Source of the DNA: Seriola aureovittata
Taxonomy: Eukaryota > Chordata > Actinopteri > Carangiformes > Carangidae
Assembly (NCBI RefSeq): GCF_021018895.1
Contig: NC_079373.1
Span: 19,661,501 to 19,725,500, forward strand
DNA: 64,000 nucleotides
Direction: 5' to 3'
Position numbers and translations under genes: made by a program. Each line of letters opens with the position of its first letter. Positions within the stretch are counted from its first letter, which is position 1. Positions 1 through 13,400 of the stretch are shown here, piece after piece. The notes beneath the pieces were generated by a model. The model saw only the letters and a program-made list of their open reading frames with translations. It searched no databases and was not told the origin of the DNA.

Positions 1-594
1 AATAAAATCCACCTGTTTCACTGTTTCACCTCTAAAGGTGCTTCAGACAGAAAGCCAAGTGAGTTTTGCCTTGACAGCTGGACCATTTGTACAGTCTGTG
101 TTTATTTTTCCCAAACAACAAATGAACCAACTGTCCAGATGTGAGCTGTAAGTTAGCCAGTGACTGTGTGCGTTTGTGTTCAGCTTGGCCTCAGAAGTCA
201 CCTAAAACTCTGGTTCTTTCTTCTATTTCCCTCCATCTTCACTTGTTTTCCCTCATGTCTCTGTGCATTTATGAAGCACAGTCATAAAACCCTGGAATAA
301 CTGTGAATTTTTCGCTTAAGTATTTTCTCCCTTGCAATTTGCACATAATTGTGTCTTTCATTTGACTTTCTTCGCAATTACTTCGTCCTTAAATTTGAGT
401 TCTGTCTGAACACACAGCAAAGCTTAATAGGTTATATCTCAGTTTAATTCACACAAAAACTGAACCACAATTTGTTGTTTGAATAGGGGGTTTATGTGCA
501 GGGATATTTCTTGGGAGGAAGAGGTAACATCGTGGGCTCTCTCATAACCACCAATAACACAGTGAAATGATGACACTTTGATTTTTGAACAGAT

Positions 595-838
595 CTAAGA
601 AAACTTGGTGTATGTAGGTAGATTTTGTTACTGTTACTGTTTGTTCTTTGGACAGAGTGAGGCTAGCTGTTTCAACCTGATTCCACTCGTTATTGGTAGC
701 CTTACATTTAACCAACGGACATAACGATGGTTTACAAGTTCCTCGTCTAAATCTCTGCCTACCTAATCTCTACCTGAAAAAGAATAAGCAGAATGTTTTT
801 CTAACGTGTTTTTAAAATGTCAAACTATTTCATCTAAT
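595..838. repeat. MITE copy (TTAA-ended fish family), degraded
   Basis: The internal text (a tgtaggtagattttgttac-type stretch, then a gacagagtgaggctagctg-type stretch) matches the copy at 5331-5700. The right edge has AATGTCAAACTATTTC, the inverse complement of the terminal motif GAAATAGTTTGACATT seen in the copy at 53490-54112. The left terminus could not be recognised. Confidence 0.55.
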
Positions 839-3800
839 AATATGATGAAATAATCAACATATACACATTTTTGTGTCACTTCAGCTCTCATTTTTCAAAA
901 ACTAAGAAGGGCTATGCTAGTAATCAGGCTTTTCCCCCAGTAGGTATGGAGGGTTTTTGTCCTTTAATATTTCTTGACTGTTATTGGGAGGTCATGATTG
1001 AATTCAACGATGCTGACCCCAATCAGACTTAGTGTCTGAGTCGTTTGATTGCTTGTTATCCTGAAGCACGCAGAACTCCTGACCTGGCTCAGTTGTCTTT
1101 CTGCCGTCCTGTTCACTGAGCCATTCAGGGGGACGAGGATCATCTGACATAAATTTGTCTCACCCTTAGACAATCCCATAACTGGCTGTTATCTGTGAAA
1201 ACTCGAAATTAAAGTAGGCGCCGACCATCTTTATAAACCAAAGTTTTCAGCTAACATTTACCCAGCCGTGGTGCTCCCACCCTACTTGCCAATTTCTCAA
1301 GGCTTCATTTATTAAATTTTGTCAGGAAGGGTTGCAAGCCGAGGTGCTTCGCTGCTGGCAGAGTGAGAGAAATCCGTTGAGTGACACACGGGATGATGAG
1401 AGGAAGGAAGAACGTGGGACATGAGGGATGAGAGAGGCCGAGAGGGAGATTACAGTGGAGAGGAGGAGGAGGAGGGGGGAAGGAGAAAGTTTACACACGC
1501 CATCTGTGCATCATAGGTGTGGCTATGCTGGCTCATGTTCACGATGCACGTCTGTGTGATTGTTTTTGAACGAGAGATCTCTTGAATATAGATGGTCTCA
1601 TTTTCACTCGTCTGTCTACTGAGAGCTTCTTCTTTTTTGATTTCAGCTTTAATCTAACAGTATCCGCACATGAGCGAACAAGTCGGCTCTTCTGTTGTCT
1701 TGTTGAACCCTGCTATGTGCAAAAAAATAAAATAAAAAATCAGCTTCTGAGCAAAGACTGCTGTAATTATCTCCTGTATACATGCTGGTACTCAACACCA
1801 TTCAATGAAATTAAAACTTTTTCTTGGCTTTTAAGTTTCCTCCTGGCACCCATCAACACTTTCACAGACAACTCTTTTGCTTCTTACATACCAGAAGAAC
1901 CAATTATATGACTAAGAATTTTCTAGTCGAACCGGTTGATAGCTCTTTTTGCTTCTCTTCACAAAATGTTCCCCGATGATGAATCATACCAACACATAAA
2001 AAAGCAGATAAACTAATTTCTGCTTGTAAACATCTCAAAATGAGCACAATCACTCCAGGGGATTAAAAAAAAAAGAAGAGAATGAATACTTGTGATGCAC
2101 CTTCTGCTCTCCCAACAGTTTCATCACACAGGGGAGTTGAAGTTTTACAATCTGACAGAGAGCAAGTATCACAGCTTCTCAGCCTCACACCCACTAGATT
2201 CTAGGTTATAGACTTCAAATCAAATCTGTTGAAAGCCTTTGAGACTTCCAGAGGGAAGTCAGTTTTATTGAGAGTGTTTGATTGGTCCTGGTCTCGCTTG
2301 GATTGCCCCTCTGAAAATAACAGACATAAATTCCTGCGTGGCTACGATCCAACCAGACACCTCCACATGTCTGGGTAGCGAGAGGTGCACTGTTAGGAAA
2401 GAAAAGCCCCAAGTGGCTCTTCCCCCTCCTGTCTCTATCTTTTTGTTGATGTTGTTTTTGGACCCAGAGGCCTCCCTCTGAAACCCTTTTTTCCCCCAGC
2501 ACTTTCGCTGTAAAACCAGCCCATCAGCAGTGCTCTCTGGTGCATAATTGGTGCCATTAGCAGGACGCATCACACACTCCCAGACACTGTGGCTAGACAG
2601 CAGCAATAGCGAGGTACCCTGCTCTCTCTCTCTCTCTTTCTATTTCTCTCGCTCTTTATCCCACCAACTGTTTCACACTCACAGGGCTCGCAGCCATCAC
2701 ATTTGTGGGAGTAATGGGCCTGGCAAATTACAGCAGATCGGGCCTCAGCAGGCTCAGCCCTGCAGCCGCCAGGGAGCACCCAGCAGACGTGCTGATTCTA
2801 CAGAACATGGCCCCCTGATCGGACAGAAAGAGATGTCCAAGGAGGGATTGTGTTAACATCTACCATTTGTGATTTTGATTACTGCATTGGTGAGAGAAAT
2901 GGACCTTTGTGCGCAGATGTGTGTGTGTGTGTGCATGTGAGAGAGAGAGGCAGAGAAAACTTTAGATAATCTTCACATTGGGAGTCTAGTCACATGTCGG
3001 GGTGTGTTCTGCAGAAGTTGTACGAACCCAAGTGAACACAAGAGACTGTGAGTAACAACTTGTCTAAACACAATTTCCTGGCTGATTTCATTGATTCTTT
3101 TTTCTAACTTTAGTTCTGCTCCTTCGCCGCGATGGCTCACAGTTTGCCTAAACTCGAACACACATGCAGCACAGACTGAGACAGACACAGCGCTCGCAGC
3201 TCAAACACGCCCTCCCACATACACAGATGGTCTGAGAGATGTCTCAACAATTAAGCTGATCCATTTAAAATCTCTGACTGTAACAAGCTGAAGGAAGCCT
3301 GCTGCTGGATCTTGCCGTTCTCTGAGGCGTACTGACTCCTCGCCGTTTTGTCGGGGGCCTCTCGGGGGTCTTTCTGTGTGACCGAGCCCTTTCTTAATTA
3401 CACCTGAGAGCACCGAACAGCTGGTCCTCTTCCACATCTGTGTCTCCATCAATCAAGCCCATGAAGGGGCGTATGTAAAGCAAAGTGGCAAATATGGAAG
3501 ACCCTCCTACTCCCTTTCCTCTTTTTCACTCATCTGATTTCTCTGCGCTTCACAAGTAGAAACAAATATCTGTTGAAGTCCCTGACTTTGTATGAGGTTT
3601 TCAGCTACTCTTTGATATTGAATCTGACTGTTTTTCCTCTCCGAGCTGACACTGCTCACCTTGTGCTGAGAGTATTCATGATCGTGAATGTTAAAATAAA
3701 GTTATGTGTGAAAACAAAGCATGACCTTGAGGGAAGAAAGTCCAAATTCCATCTACAATAGCTATAGTCGTTGACTCATAGCTCAACTCTTAAAATACAA

Positions 3801-5330
3801 TTTCAATTTCAATTTCATAGAATTGGTCAAATTTTAGCCCATGTATCTCAGGGCTGTGTCGTCGCAAGAATCTGGTGATTCTTATACTTATCAACACTTA
3901 TCATGATACAGGGTTCTTGTCAATCTCCGTCGGCCCTTCTTTAATGTGGAAGCCAAAATGAGCCCACACTCACCGCGGGAGCTGGTCTAACTCTTTCAGA
4001 TTCAGCCATCGGTGGTAACATTACTAGACAGCTAGGTTTGCTAACGCTAGTGTTAGCGGTGCGCCCTTACGCCACTTGTCTCAGTTTATGTCGTCACGTT
4101 GGAGTGGAAGATTCACTTGGCTGAAGATAGATGACAAAATTGCCATCTAAAAGTCGGGGTTTTAGACACAACACAAACTTTAAAACATGTGATACTGCGT
4201 TTTTGAAAATCAATACAGTATCACAACACAGAATATCATGATACTCAAGTACCCGTTATGTATTTGTAACCCATTGGGTGCTTTTTTAATAGAGGTGCTT
4301 CATCTCTGGGTTGTAAAGGTGTGTGTTGGGTGACAATGTTAGCAGGGAGCACAGAGGAAAAATCAAGAAAAGTCAAGGTTTGTGAAGGACATCAATATTA
4401 TATTTATTTGTAGCTATTTTAAAGAAATGATACCAAAGGAGCAGATAACAGGTAAATAACTGCTGTAGATTTTTTTTTTTTGCCCTGTGCTGCAGCTGCA
4501 GCATCAGATATTGGCCCAATATCAAATTAAGAACAAAGATGGAATAAGATTTAGTGTTTTATATGCCAGCTGAGCAAATATTTCCTAACAGAAACCGTAT
4601 TTCTTCTTTGGATGTACTGGCACTGTTGTGGAACATAAATATTTATCAGGGCTCCAAAAGGTTAAGTGTGTGGGAGTAATAGAATCTGGCAGCTGAAAAT
4701 ATTGCTGAAACACAACATCTCCAGATTATTTTGCAAGATGGAAAGCTTCAACAATGCACCAGTGCTACCTAATGGCCTCTGCATCACCAAATATCACTAC
4801 AAATGTTTTTATGTGTTTTCTTTTTTTCCTCAGCTCATTGTGTGAAAATGTTGAGCACAAAGAACAGTAAATGATGAATGTAAAGCAGATCTATTTAAAG
4901 CAGTGACAGAGAACACAACACCGACTGAATTTATGGACAAAATAGTGTAAGTCAGAAAGCACTGAGGCTGCTCGAGGTGGCAGTTTCACCACGTTTAAAT
5001 CTATTTTATGCCAGTTTGAGAGGTGGTGATGCGATTTTTTTCAACTGCACACTGCATTTTAGTGATGTTGCAGCTCAGAGAGCAAAAATTTGAAGGTACA
5101 GAAAGTCACTATTTAGTAAATATGGCCTATGATGGAAATAAAAAATCTCTTCAGGTCCTCTCATTAATATTGCAGCTTGTTGCTGCTTCTGTGGTTGCAT
5201 TTTGCAGACTGTGGTTTGACCTCTGCATGTCAAAAGTAATGTAGCACCATGAAAGCATCATTAAAAGTAATGTGGTTGATTCAAGATAGTGGAGGCAGAG
5301 TTAAAGTCTCATTATGGTCTTTTGCTCGAT

Positions 5331-5700
5331 TTTAAAGGAATAATTTGACATTTTGGGGAATGAGTTTATTTGCTTTGGTGCTGAGAAGATTGCAACAGCT
5401 CGTATGTTGGTGAGGTAGATATGAAGCTACATCCAGCAGATTCTTGGAAAGACTGGAAACAAACCCAATCCAGAAAACAACTTTTTTACACTTCTATTCA
5501 TGTATCAAACAAAAAGAAATGAAGTGAAAAAGAAAAAGTGTTAATTACCAAGTTTTAGACGTGCTTGTAGGTGGATTTTGTTACCTTCAGACAGAGTCGG
5601 GCTCGTTGTTTTCCCCCGTTTTCGGTTTTTGTGCAAAGCTAAGCTAACTGGCTCTCAGTGGTAGCTTCACGCTCACTGTACAGACATGGGTGCAGCCTCT
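5331..5700. repeat. MITE copy (TTAA-ended fish family)
   Basis: It begins with TTTAAAGGAATAATTTGACA, the same terminus as the copies at 53490 and 62350. The internal phrases 'gtaggtggattttgttacc', 'agacagagtcgggctcg' and 'gtgcaaagctaagctaac' recur in the other copies. The right end is uncertain. Confidence 0.6.
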
Positions 5701-8700
5701 CTCAACCACAACGGTATCAAGAGTCTGGACACCCTTCAATCTCTAACTTAGCTCTTTTATACAGTGACTATCAAATACACATGTTTAAGCAGACAGTTCA
5801 ACTTTCATCCAGGGTACAAAGCATGTTTATCTTGCTTAAGCATTAAGTGTACATTTATTTGCAGAGATCAGTTCATACAGTTTGTTCATACATTAAAAGA
5901 GAACATCCAGTCTGATTAAAAGAAAACGTTACATGAAATGGAGGAAAACTGTTTTTTCCATTACAGGAAACTTCTCAACTAACTCTCAACAACAAAGCAA
6001 ATTAGCACATTTCAAAAAATGTATTATTGCTTAAGATTGAAGAGGTTGTCAAACGGAGAACTTCGAAATTGAATCATTGTGTTATTTCCTAAATTTAGTT
6101 CCAGTGATATAATATCTTCTTCCAGTTTATTACCATTGTGTCAACTATTAAAATTTAGTTAGGTGACTGAAGACTTTAAACACCTTATAAAAATCACTTT
6201 ATAGACCTTTTCACTTAACAGTACAGACAAGATTCATTATTCATGGTTTAATCAATAAAACCCTATGGCTATAAAATCTAAAATGTTATATTCAAGTGTA
6301 ATGTAACTGTAAACCAAATCTATTGATCAGTTTAACAACCTGCAGATATAAATGAGACAAACAGCAGCTATGCAGATTCAACACCCTTTAACTGTTCTTC
6401 TTGTAAGTAGATGCAGTTTGAACAATGCAGCATAAAAAATATTTCCAAATGTTTCTAAACCTGCATGATATATGTATACAGGACTAGGGCCAGGACTTAG
6501 AACAGGATGTCCCCAGTGCGAGAATAGCGAGTGCAGGACACAGTGGCTCATGCATTATTGAGGCTTGTTGTGAAGCGTGGTCAGGTTGTGAGAGGAGAAT
6601 AAGAGCCTTTCTTGCCCCTGTTGTCACTGACAAACTGAGGGAGAAAAGAAGTGTTCCAGTGGCCTTGCTGTGGAGGTTTGTATGGTTTACCTTCAACAGC
6701 TCAACAACCTGCTAATTAAATGATTAAGTGGATAATAGTGGTCTAGTCAGAATGCAGGAATGCAAAAGAAAAATCTCTTTTCTCTGTTAAGAAGTTGTTC
6801 TGAGATTACAGATGATTGCATGACAAGGAACCATTTTCCAGATCCTGGTGTGGAAACGTTTATTCAAATTCATGTGAGCTTGTTACAAAAGAGACTTGAA
6901 GTACCTCAGTTTCCTGAGAAAAGACACCGTTACACACCGACACTGTGGCAGCTGCTCATATTTTGTTCAGACATAAACCGTATATTATCCTCTGTACATT
7001 ATCACATATAATAAAATGCACAACTGAATCAATATGAACACAGTCAGCTAGTCAATAACGCATATAATCACTTTATATACTGTATTCCATTTTGTGTTTC
7101 GCAAACATAAACTGCAATGCTTGATCAATACTGATGTTAACTCTGCAGCAGTGCGCTTAACTTGCTCAGTACTCAGCTACAGGAGATATTGATTCAATAT
7201 TCCAGTGTGTGTGTGTGTCGTGTTCGATGACATAGCCTAAGGTATATTTTCATCAAAGATAGGAGAACGTGCACACAGAGGTGAAGGATACTTAAACACG
7301 AGCATTTGTCAAGTGCAGTGTTTGTTTGTTCAGCTTGTTTTTCACAGTCAAAATGTACATCCCAGCCTTTTGGAAACATCAAAGTACTGATGACAGCTTG
7401 AGTTTGTTGCTTTGATTTTCTTGATTCCCTTTGGTTTTTCTTACGTTGAGAAAAAAAAACATATATAAATATATATATATATGCAGCAAAAAGGCCTGGT
7501 TCATTCAGGGTTTTTTGAGGAATGCATTCAGAGCAAAATACCACAATGAGTAAGAGAGATTATTTGAAAGTGGAAAAATATACAATATGTTTGTTTGTTT
7601 GTACTTGCTTGATTTCTAGATCTTTTGCAAATTGAGTCAGTTTTACATGATAATCTGTCATCATCCCTCCAGTAAAACCCCCCATGTTTCCTCTTTAAAG
7701 CTGCACTAATCCATATTGTTATATTAACAATTGATCAAATGACTCTGTGTAATGTGAAGGCTTTTGCAGGTAATGACAAATCCACAGAGAATAAGCATCA
7801 ACTCTGCTTTTCCTCTCAGCTCTATGGTACATTTTTAACATTTTTATTTTTATTTTCATTCGGTTTTACAGCCCACAACTTTACTGCCTTGGTCCAGTGT
7901 CACTGAGCTCATCAAAAATGTTTCCAGCTGTGGCTGTTTTCAGCACAAAAGCTTTAATAACCAACTGTACACCTACCCTGCACCAAATAGCGAGATCAAC
8001 AAAATTAGCAACTAGCTGGTGAACATAGTGGAGTATTTAGCTGCCCAAGATACAGATATTTCTTTCAGGAGATGGTGAAGACAAAAAAAAGAGTCATTTT
8101 GGATTGAACCCAAAATAAACATTAATGCAAGTCTGTTTCTCCGGAAAATAACAAACATTCTCTTCAATGTTGTTAACAGTAACATCGACTTTAAAAAGAA
8201 AAAAAAAGTCTGTCTGAAGTTATATTCATTACTTTGAGGTGCAGCATATTGATAATGTCAGTGTCACAATGTAATGACTCTGTTGTCTGGATTCTTTTCC
8301 CTGTGGAGCTTCGGGTACATTCTGGCTGTTGTGCTCTGCGTTATTGGCACCAAACAATCTGTTGACAGGGGAGCAGCCTGACTGGTTTTTAGTCATCCCT
8401 GAAACACACCACAGCCATACCACATCTTCAGGCCATCAGATAAATTAGAATTTTTTTTTACATGACGTGCACTTAAGTGTACGTCAGCCATTTAAAACTG
8501 AAGAGAAAGTAAGGCAGGGTGTAAACAAAGCATGTGGAAATTTTCAGTCACAAGCCAAAATGGAGTTTTGAAAAAGGAATCGCATTTTATCAGATTCCAC
8601 TCTAAAAAATATAAAATCCAGCATTAGTCATTAGCACCTGAGAGAAAGAGGAGAGTAAAATGGGATTAAACATGTGAAAGTATAAATAAAAGCATTTCAT

Positions 8701-8812
8701 GATGACCAACGGATGAAAACAGTTGGATGGAGATGTGATTTAGGGACAGATTACATGGCACAGTCAATGTCAGTTGGATATAAAATGTCTTGGAGCTACA
8801 TTACAAAAGCTG

Positions 8813-10423
8813 TTAAGTACTAGATACACCATTCATCAAGCTATCAGTCACACCAGGATGCTCTTCCATTTTGAAGTTGTTCCTATTCTGTCCAGATCGA
8901 GATCTTGCTTTTTTTTTCTTTATAGCAATCACTGCAACAATCACTCCAACCACCAGCAGGCCGGCCAATCCTGCCCCCACTGCATAAACAGTAGTGTTTC
9001 TGTTGTCTGGATTATTTTTGGGGTTCTTGGTTATAGTCAGAATAGTCTCCTGTTCAAAGATGCACATATTTGTTTCAGGCAAGTATTCATCATCATCATC
9101 ACCATCACCATCACCATCATATTCATCATCATCTGTATATTCCTCATTATAATCATATTTGTATTCATATTCCCCTTCCACCATCTTGGGGCTTCTTAAA
9201 ACAACACAGCGGTACACCCCTGCATCTGTCTTCCCGACGTTGGAGAATTTAAGCAAGAAGCCATTGTCAGACAGAGTCATTCTGCCCATCAGATGTTCTG
9301 GGATGGCAACAGTCTTGTCGTTTGAGTCATGGATAAGGTTATATTCCCCTGGTGTTTCTCTGCGGTACCACTGCACTCTTTGGGAATCATCTGTGCCAAC
9401 ATTGCATTCTAGCGAGAAGTTCTCGCCTTCATATTCTATTTTTTTTTGGGTTTCATTTACGGGGCAAAGAACCAGCAAGTACTGCAGCTCAAGTGAAGTG
9501 GAGATGCACGAATAGTCCCCACTATGTTCATCAGTGACTTCAGGAATGACCAATGAGAAGTTCTCTGTTTTATCACCGACTAATAGATACATCTGATTGT
9601 TCTTCGTGCTGCTGCCATTGATCATCCCCAGCGGTGTCTCCCATTGCTGGTGTTTACCTTCAGAGGGGCAGTTTAGCACCACTCTGTCCCCTTGTGAGGC
9701 AAAAATCTCCTTGTCCTCAGTGCGGGCCGGTAAGTACATGTTTTGGAAACTGAGGCAATTCTTACCTTTGATCACAAGACAGTGAAAGTGCTGGATACTC
9801 TTTAACACGCTGTTCTTAAGCATGAGCAATGCCCCTCCGTGTTTGACCTCCACGTCACCCTTCAGCTCTTCCACCAGAGGCTCCAGGGAAACACTGCTAT
9901 CCAGGAAGAGTGTGAGCTTATAAGATGGATACATTTCATAGTACCAGCGCACAGAGGTTCCCTCCAAACCAGTGTAAGTGCTATTGCACAGAAGCTCAGT
10001 TCCATCAGCTTCCTCCTTCACAATGATCTCCTCGGATCCAGCCTCCTCATCGCACACAAAGAGCTGTTGTGTGAAGCTACTGACTAGTGTCTGGTTCTCC
10101 CAGCATTCCCTCCTATAAATCCCAGAGTCCATATGTGTGAGGTTACTGATCTGCAGCCCGAGCAGGTCACCTCGCGGGCTGGGCTGGATACGATCCTGCA
10201 GATCTGCGGGAGGTGTGATGGTACTGTTGATGCCTGAGCAGTTGCCAAGCAGTTGGTCTCCCTCAGGACCAGTTCTGTAAACCACAATATAATCCACTCC
10301 GAAACAATATCCCATCTCGATCACGTTGCCCTTTGCTCTGAACGTAGGCTCTGGCTCCTTGCTGTAGACCTGGTGGACGAGGAAGAGCAAAAGCAGAAAC
10401 TCAAGACACCTAGGGGAGGTCAT
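8813..10423 (-). CDS. Single-exon Ig-superfamily type I membrane receptor
   Basis: The frame encodes 536 residues with no intron. Residues 1-21 look like a signal peptide (leucine-rich core, then Ser-Lys-Glu). About four Ig-like domains follow: roughly 22-123, 124-232 (Cys146/Cys215), 233-317 (Cys252, then a DEHSGDYSC F-strand) and 318-465 (Cys340, then a DAGVYRC F-strand). A very acidic Asp/Glu/Tyr segment (about 415-447) lies between the last F-strand and the ETILTI G-strand. A hydrophobic segment at about 478-501 is the membrane span, followed by KKKK and a 35-residue tail. The tail has no tyrosine, so no ITIM, ITAM or YxxM motif. About ten N-glycosylation sequons lie in the ectodomain. 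It is probably a cell-surface recognition or adhesion protein. I cannot name an orthologue or ligand. The ATG opens directly on the signal peptide, which supports this start. Ig receptors usually have one exon per domain, so the uninterrupted frame is odd. Confidence 0.85.
   Translation of the reverse strand: MTSPRCLEFLLLLFLVHQVYSKEPEPTFRAKGNVIEMGYCFGVDYIVVYRTGPEGDQLLGNCSGINSTITPPADLQDRIQPSPRGDLLGLQISNLTHMDSGIYRRECWENQTLVSSFTQQLFVCDEEAGSEEIIVKEEADGTELLCNSTYTGLEGTSVRWYYEMYPSYKLTLFLDSSVSLEPLVEELKGDVEVKHGGALLMLKNSVLKSIQHFHCLVIKGKNCLSFQNMYLPARTEDKEIFASQGDRVVLNCPSEGKHQQWETPLGMINGSSTKNNQMYLLVGDKTENFSLVIPEVTDEHSGDYSCISTSLELQYLLVLCPVNETQKKIEYEGENFSLECNVGTDDSQRVQWYRRETPGEYNLIHDSNDKTVAIPEHLMGRMTLSDNGFLLKFSNVGKTDAGVYRCVVLRSPKMVEGEYEYKYDYNEEYTDDDEYDGDGDGDDDDEYLPETNMCIFEQETILTITKNPKNNPDNRNTTVYAVGAGLAGLLVVGVIVAVIAIKKKKARSRSGQNRNNFKMEEHPGVTDSLMNGVSST
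9083..9181 (-). repeat. Acidic tract with an imperfect GAT triplet repeat in the coding sequence
   Basis: On the plus strand it reads as imperfect CAT/CAC/ATC triplets, purest around 9088-9133. On the coding strand these are GAT and GAC codons giving Asp runs, with Glu and Tyr codons at the N-terminal side. The tract is in frame in the Ig receptor gene, corresponding to residues of about 415-447. Confidence 0.85.
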
Positions 10424-13400
10424 CTTGTATAACTGTCCCAGGCCACGTATTTGTCACACTCTGGGAAGTGTGTGTACAGTAAGCCTGTTTTGATTTATCC
10501 ACTTTCGATTGTCACTTTAGTTCCACCTCCAGGTAGTTCCCTCCTCTTCCACACACCTAGACAAACACAGACGTAGGTACACACGCGCACCAAGACAAAC
10601 ACACACATAAACATGCCAAGTTACTGTATGAGTGACAGCAGTGGGTAGCAAGGCATTAAAGTCATTGAGGTTATTCATTTCATTGTGACAAGTTTGAGAC
10701 AACAAATGAGGCTAAACAAACAGAACAGAACAGAAAAATAAAAAGTTATTTTTCTGGTTGGACATTAACAGTGTTGATATGTAGTTGGACTGGTTTTCAC
10801 TCAGCTGTGGGTGTGGACAGTCCCCATGCAAGGTCGATCGACAGCTGTTAGAGGGAGTGTTCATGAGCATACGTGTTTTTTTGGAAATTCCGTGCAAGCA
10901 GGCATGAATGCATATTTCAAAATGCATGCAGTGCATGTTTTCTGTACCACCATGTTCTTATTCAGTGAGCATAATAATCTGAACTCAATCTATGTAGTAT
11001 CAGGTAATTTATTCCTGTAGCTATCGTTGCACAATTTCCTTTGTCACTGTGAGGCAATACAAAACTTTTATTCATTCATTTCATTCATGCCCTATCAATA
11101 TCATACAGTGCAAGAGTTGAGTAATATAATACGCAACATAAAAGCTGTAAAATAAAAATGTGCCCTGTTGTTATTAATCTTGAAACAAACAATATTTAGG
11201 AATAGAAACATTTCTATTACGTGAAGTTTTTGTATCAGAACTATCACTGTTAATGTGCAATCTGTTTTTCACACAATATAGTGGGGGGGGGGTGCCCCTA
11301 CTTATTAACTTCCTTTTAACTTTTGTAAGTTGATAAGATATTTTCCTTTGCAGATCTTCGACCAATAAGTTAATATGTCACCACAAATAAAAACTCAACC
11401 TTGCTCTACTATAAAACAGCTGAACAAAGCTTTTATTTTACTGAACTGTGAACTGAGCCATTTACGGGTAATAAATAGCACAAGATAACTGTGCTGCTCT
11501 GTAAAATCAATAATTTTCTGACCGCTGTTACATTGAGGGTTAAATACATACTTCTAAATTGCACAAGGAAATCACAATAGGCAAAAAAACAGGGTTAAAC
11601 CTGTTGTATAAAATGTAAATCAAATCAAAGAATTTCTTTTCAACACCACAGCAAGGACCCTGATTGTTATCTCAAATATAAAACAGTGACAGGTCATATC
11701 TGTGTGTTTGTAATGCAAGTCTGCTTGTTCAAGAACAACAGTGTTTTTGTGCCCTCTCTCTCTCTTTGAGTTGCTCTTCACGTTGTGAATGTTTACAGCT
11801 TGCTCTGGTAAATAGACTGTTATCACTGCCTGCATGGGAAAACCCCTTTCTTTAGCCACCTGTGCAGGAAGTGGGTCAGGTCGTGACTTTGGTATTATGT
11901 GAGGAAATTAAGTCGTTTGTTAGGCGAGGAGATGTCTGGCCAAAGTAAGATGAAACTCAGTAAAACTGGTGGACTGTAGAAAAACATCCCAATGTCCCTT
12001 TGTGACGGACAGATGGTGAAATGATGGAGTCAGAATAGCCAGTGTATAAAAGATGCCACCACCATAGATAATAAAGTGGACAACGGAGACAAAGTTTGGA
12101 AAGTTATCTGGACAAATTTACATTTATGAGGAAGTATATTTTACTTCTTCACTCACAGGCTGTGCAAAGGGCCCAGGGACGTGAGAGATCAGGGGGCCCC
12201 TTAGCCAGAGCCTATAGTGACTGTTACCCTAATATTTCTTTTTTGAAAGTCACAGAACTCAGTTAAAAGACACAAAAGAACAAAAATGGTTCCAAAATGA
12301 TACTATGTGACCACAATGAAACACAAAATGACCACAAAGAGACAGAAATTGACAATAGTGAGACATAAAATACAACAAAGACAACAAAATGACCAAAAAG
12401 ACATAAAATAACCAGAGATTGTGTTGTTTTCGGTCATTTTGTATCTCTTTCATTTTGGGGGTTTGGATGCCTTTTCCCTATCTGTGCCTAGGGGTCCAGT
12501 TTCTCGTAATCTCTCCATGTCTCAACTCCACAAAGCAGCACCAAGTGTGTGAACATCTGCAAGAGGTCTGACAGCCTGTATCACATTTTGCCTTCGTTGC
12601 CCAGCGGCAATTTGGAAAAGCGTCTCCTTCACTCTTCCAGTTCACTGACTTTGTTTACGTCTTTGTGCCAACGTCTCCTCCCTGCTCGTTTCTCTATTGT
12701 GTCTCTTGGTGATGTTATTGTTCTCTGAGTGTTGGCGATTGTGCTGTAACCTTGTTACTGTTGCTTCGTTCATTTTTGTGAAAGCCACAATGTTGAGTTT
12801 GTGAACATAACAAAGTCACAGTAAGTACAGAATGTGGCAGTATGTTTATATTTCAAGTTCAGGCAAGGTAGACATCCTGTACCAGCTACACTTTTATCAG
12901 AAGGATATGAACCCACGGACTCTCTGTTTCCATCATGGAGGGGATCATACTAGATCACAGTCCTGAACAGATCAGAGGGCTGGGATTGAAGAATTCCTCC
13001 TATTGCCAGATATATACATTTCTTGTACTTTTTCAGTCTGTGTGCTACTTTTACCTTACCAGAGACAGTTTCTCTGTGCTTTTGGCTGCATTTGTTTCTT
13101 TTGTTTTCTTTTCTTTTAAAGCCCAGCTTATGTTTTAAGTTCCTCATTCATTACCAAAGAGGAGCAAACAAGGGTATATGCTGCGTGAGTTTGCTTAAAC
13201 CCTTAATGAAAGCCAGGGAAACTGTCAAAAGGTTGACTGCAAATCGAAGAAAAGTGAATGACACTGTTTACTCTGCATGCCCACGTGTTATTGTATACCC
13301 CTGCTTTCTCTGTAAAGAAATTCGTTTCCCATGAAACACTTGGATACGATCTGTTTGAGATGCAGAAACTGTTAATAACAACACTATCAGTGCACTCAGA

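Larger units (their letters stand above)
1..8812. other. Intergenic stretch, no gene recognised
   Basis: No open frame here resembles a protein family I know, and none combines length with splice signals. Two dispersed MITE copies lie inside, near 595-838 and 5331-5700. A short GT run is near 2918-2938 and an AT microsatellite near 7461-7481. The stretch at 2500-2850 is less AT-rich than its surroundings and could be conserved non-coding DNA or an untranslated exon, but nothing in it decides this. Confidence 0.6.

Noticed and set aside
4023..4060. Short palindrome GCTAAC...GTTAGC
   Set aside because: A small hairpin in otherwise plain intergenic DNA, with no flanking structure that suggests an RNA gene or element end.
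8774..9199. Plus-strand frame with His- and Ile-rich repeats
   Set aside because: It is the complement of the Ig receptor gene and its GAT triplet repeat.
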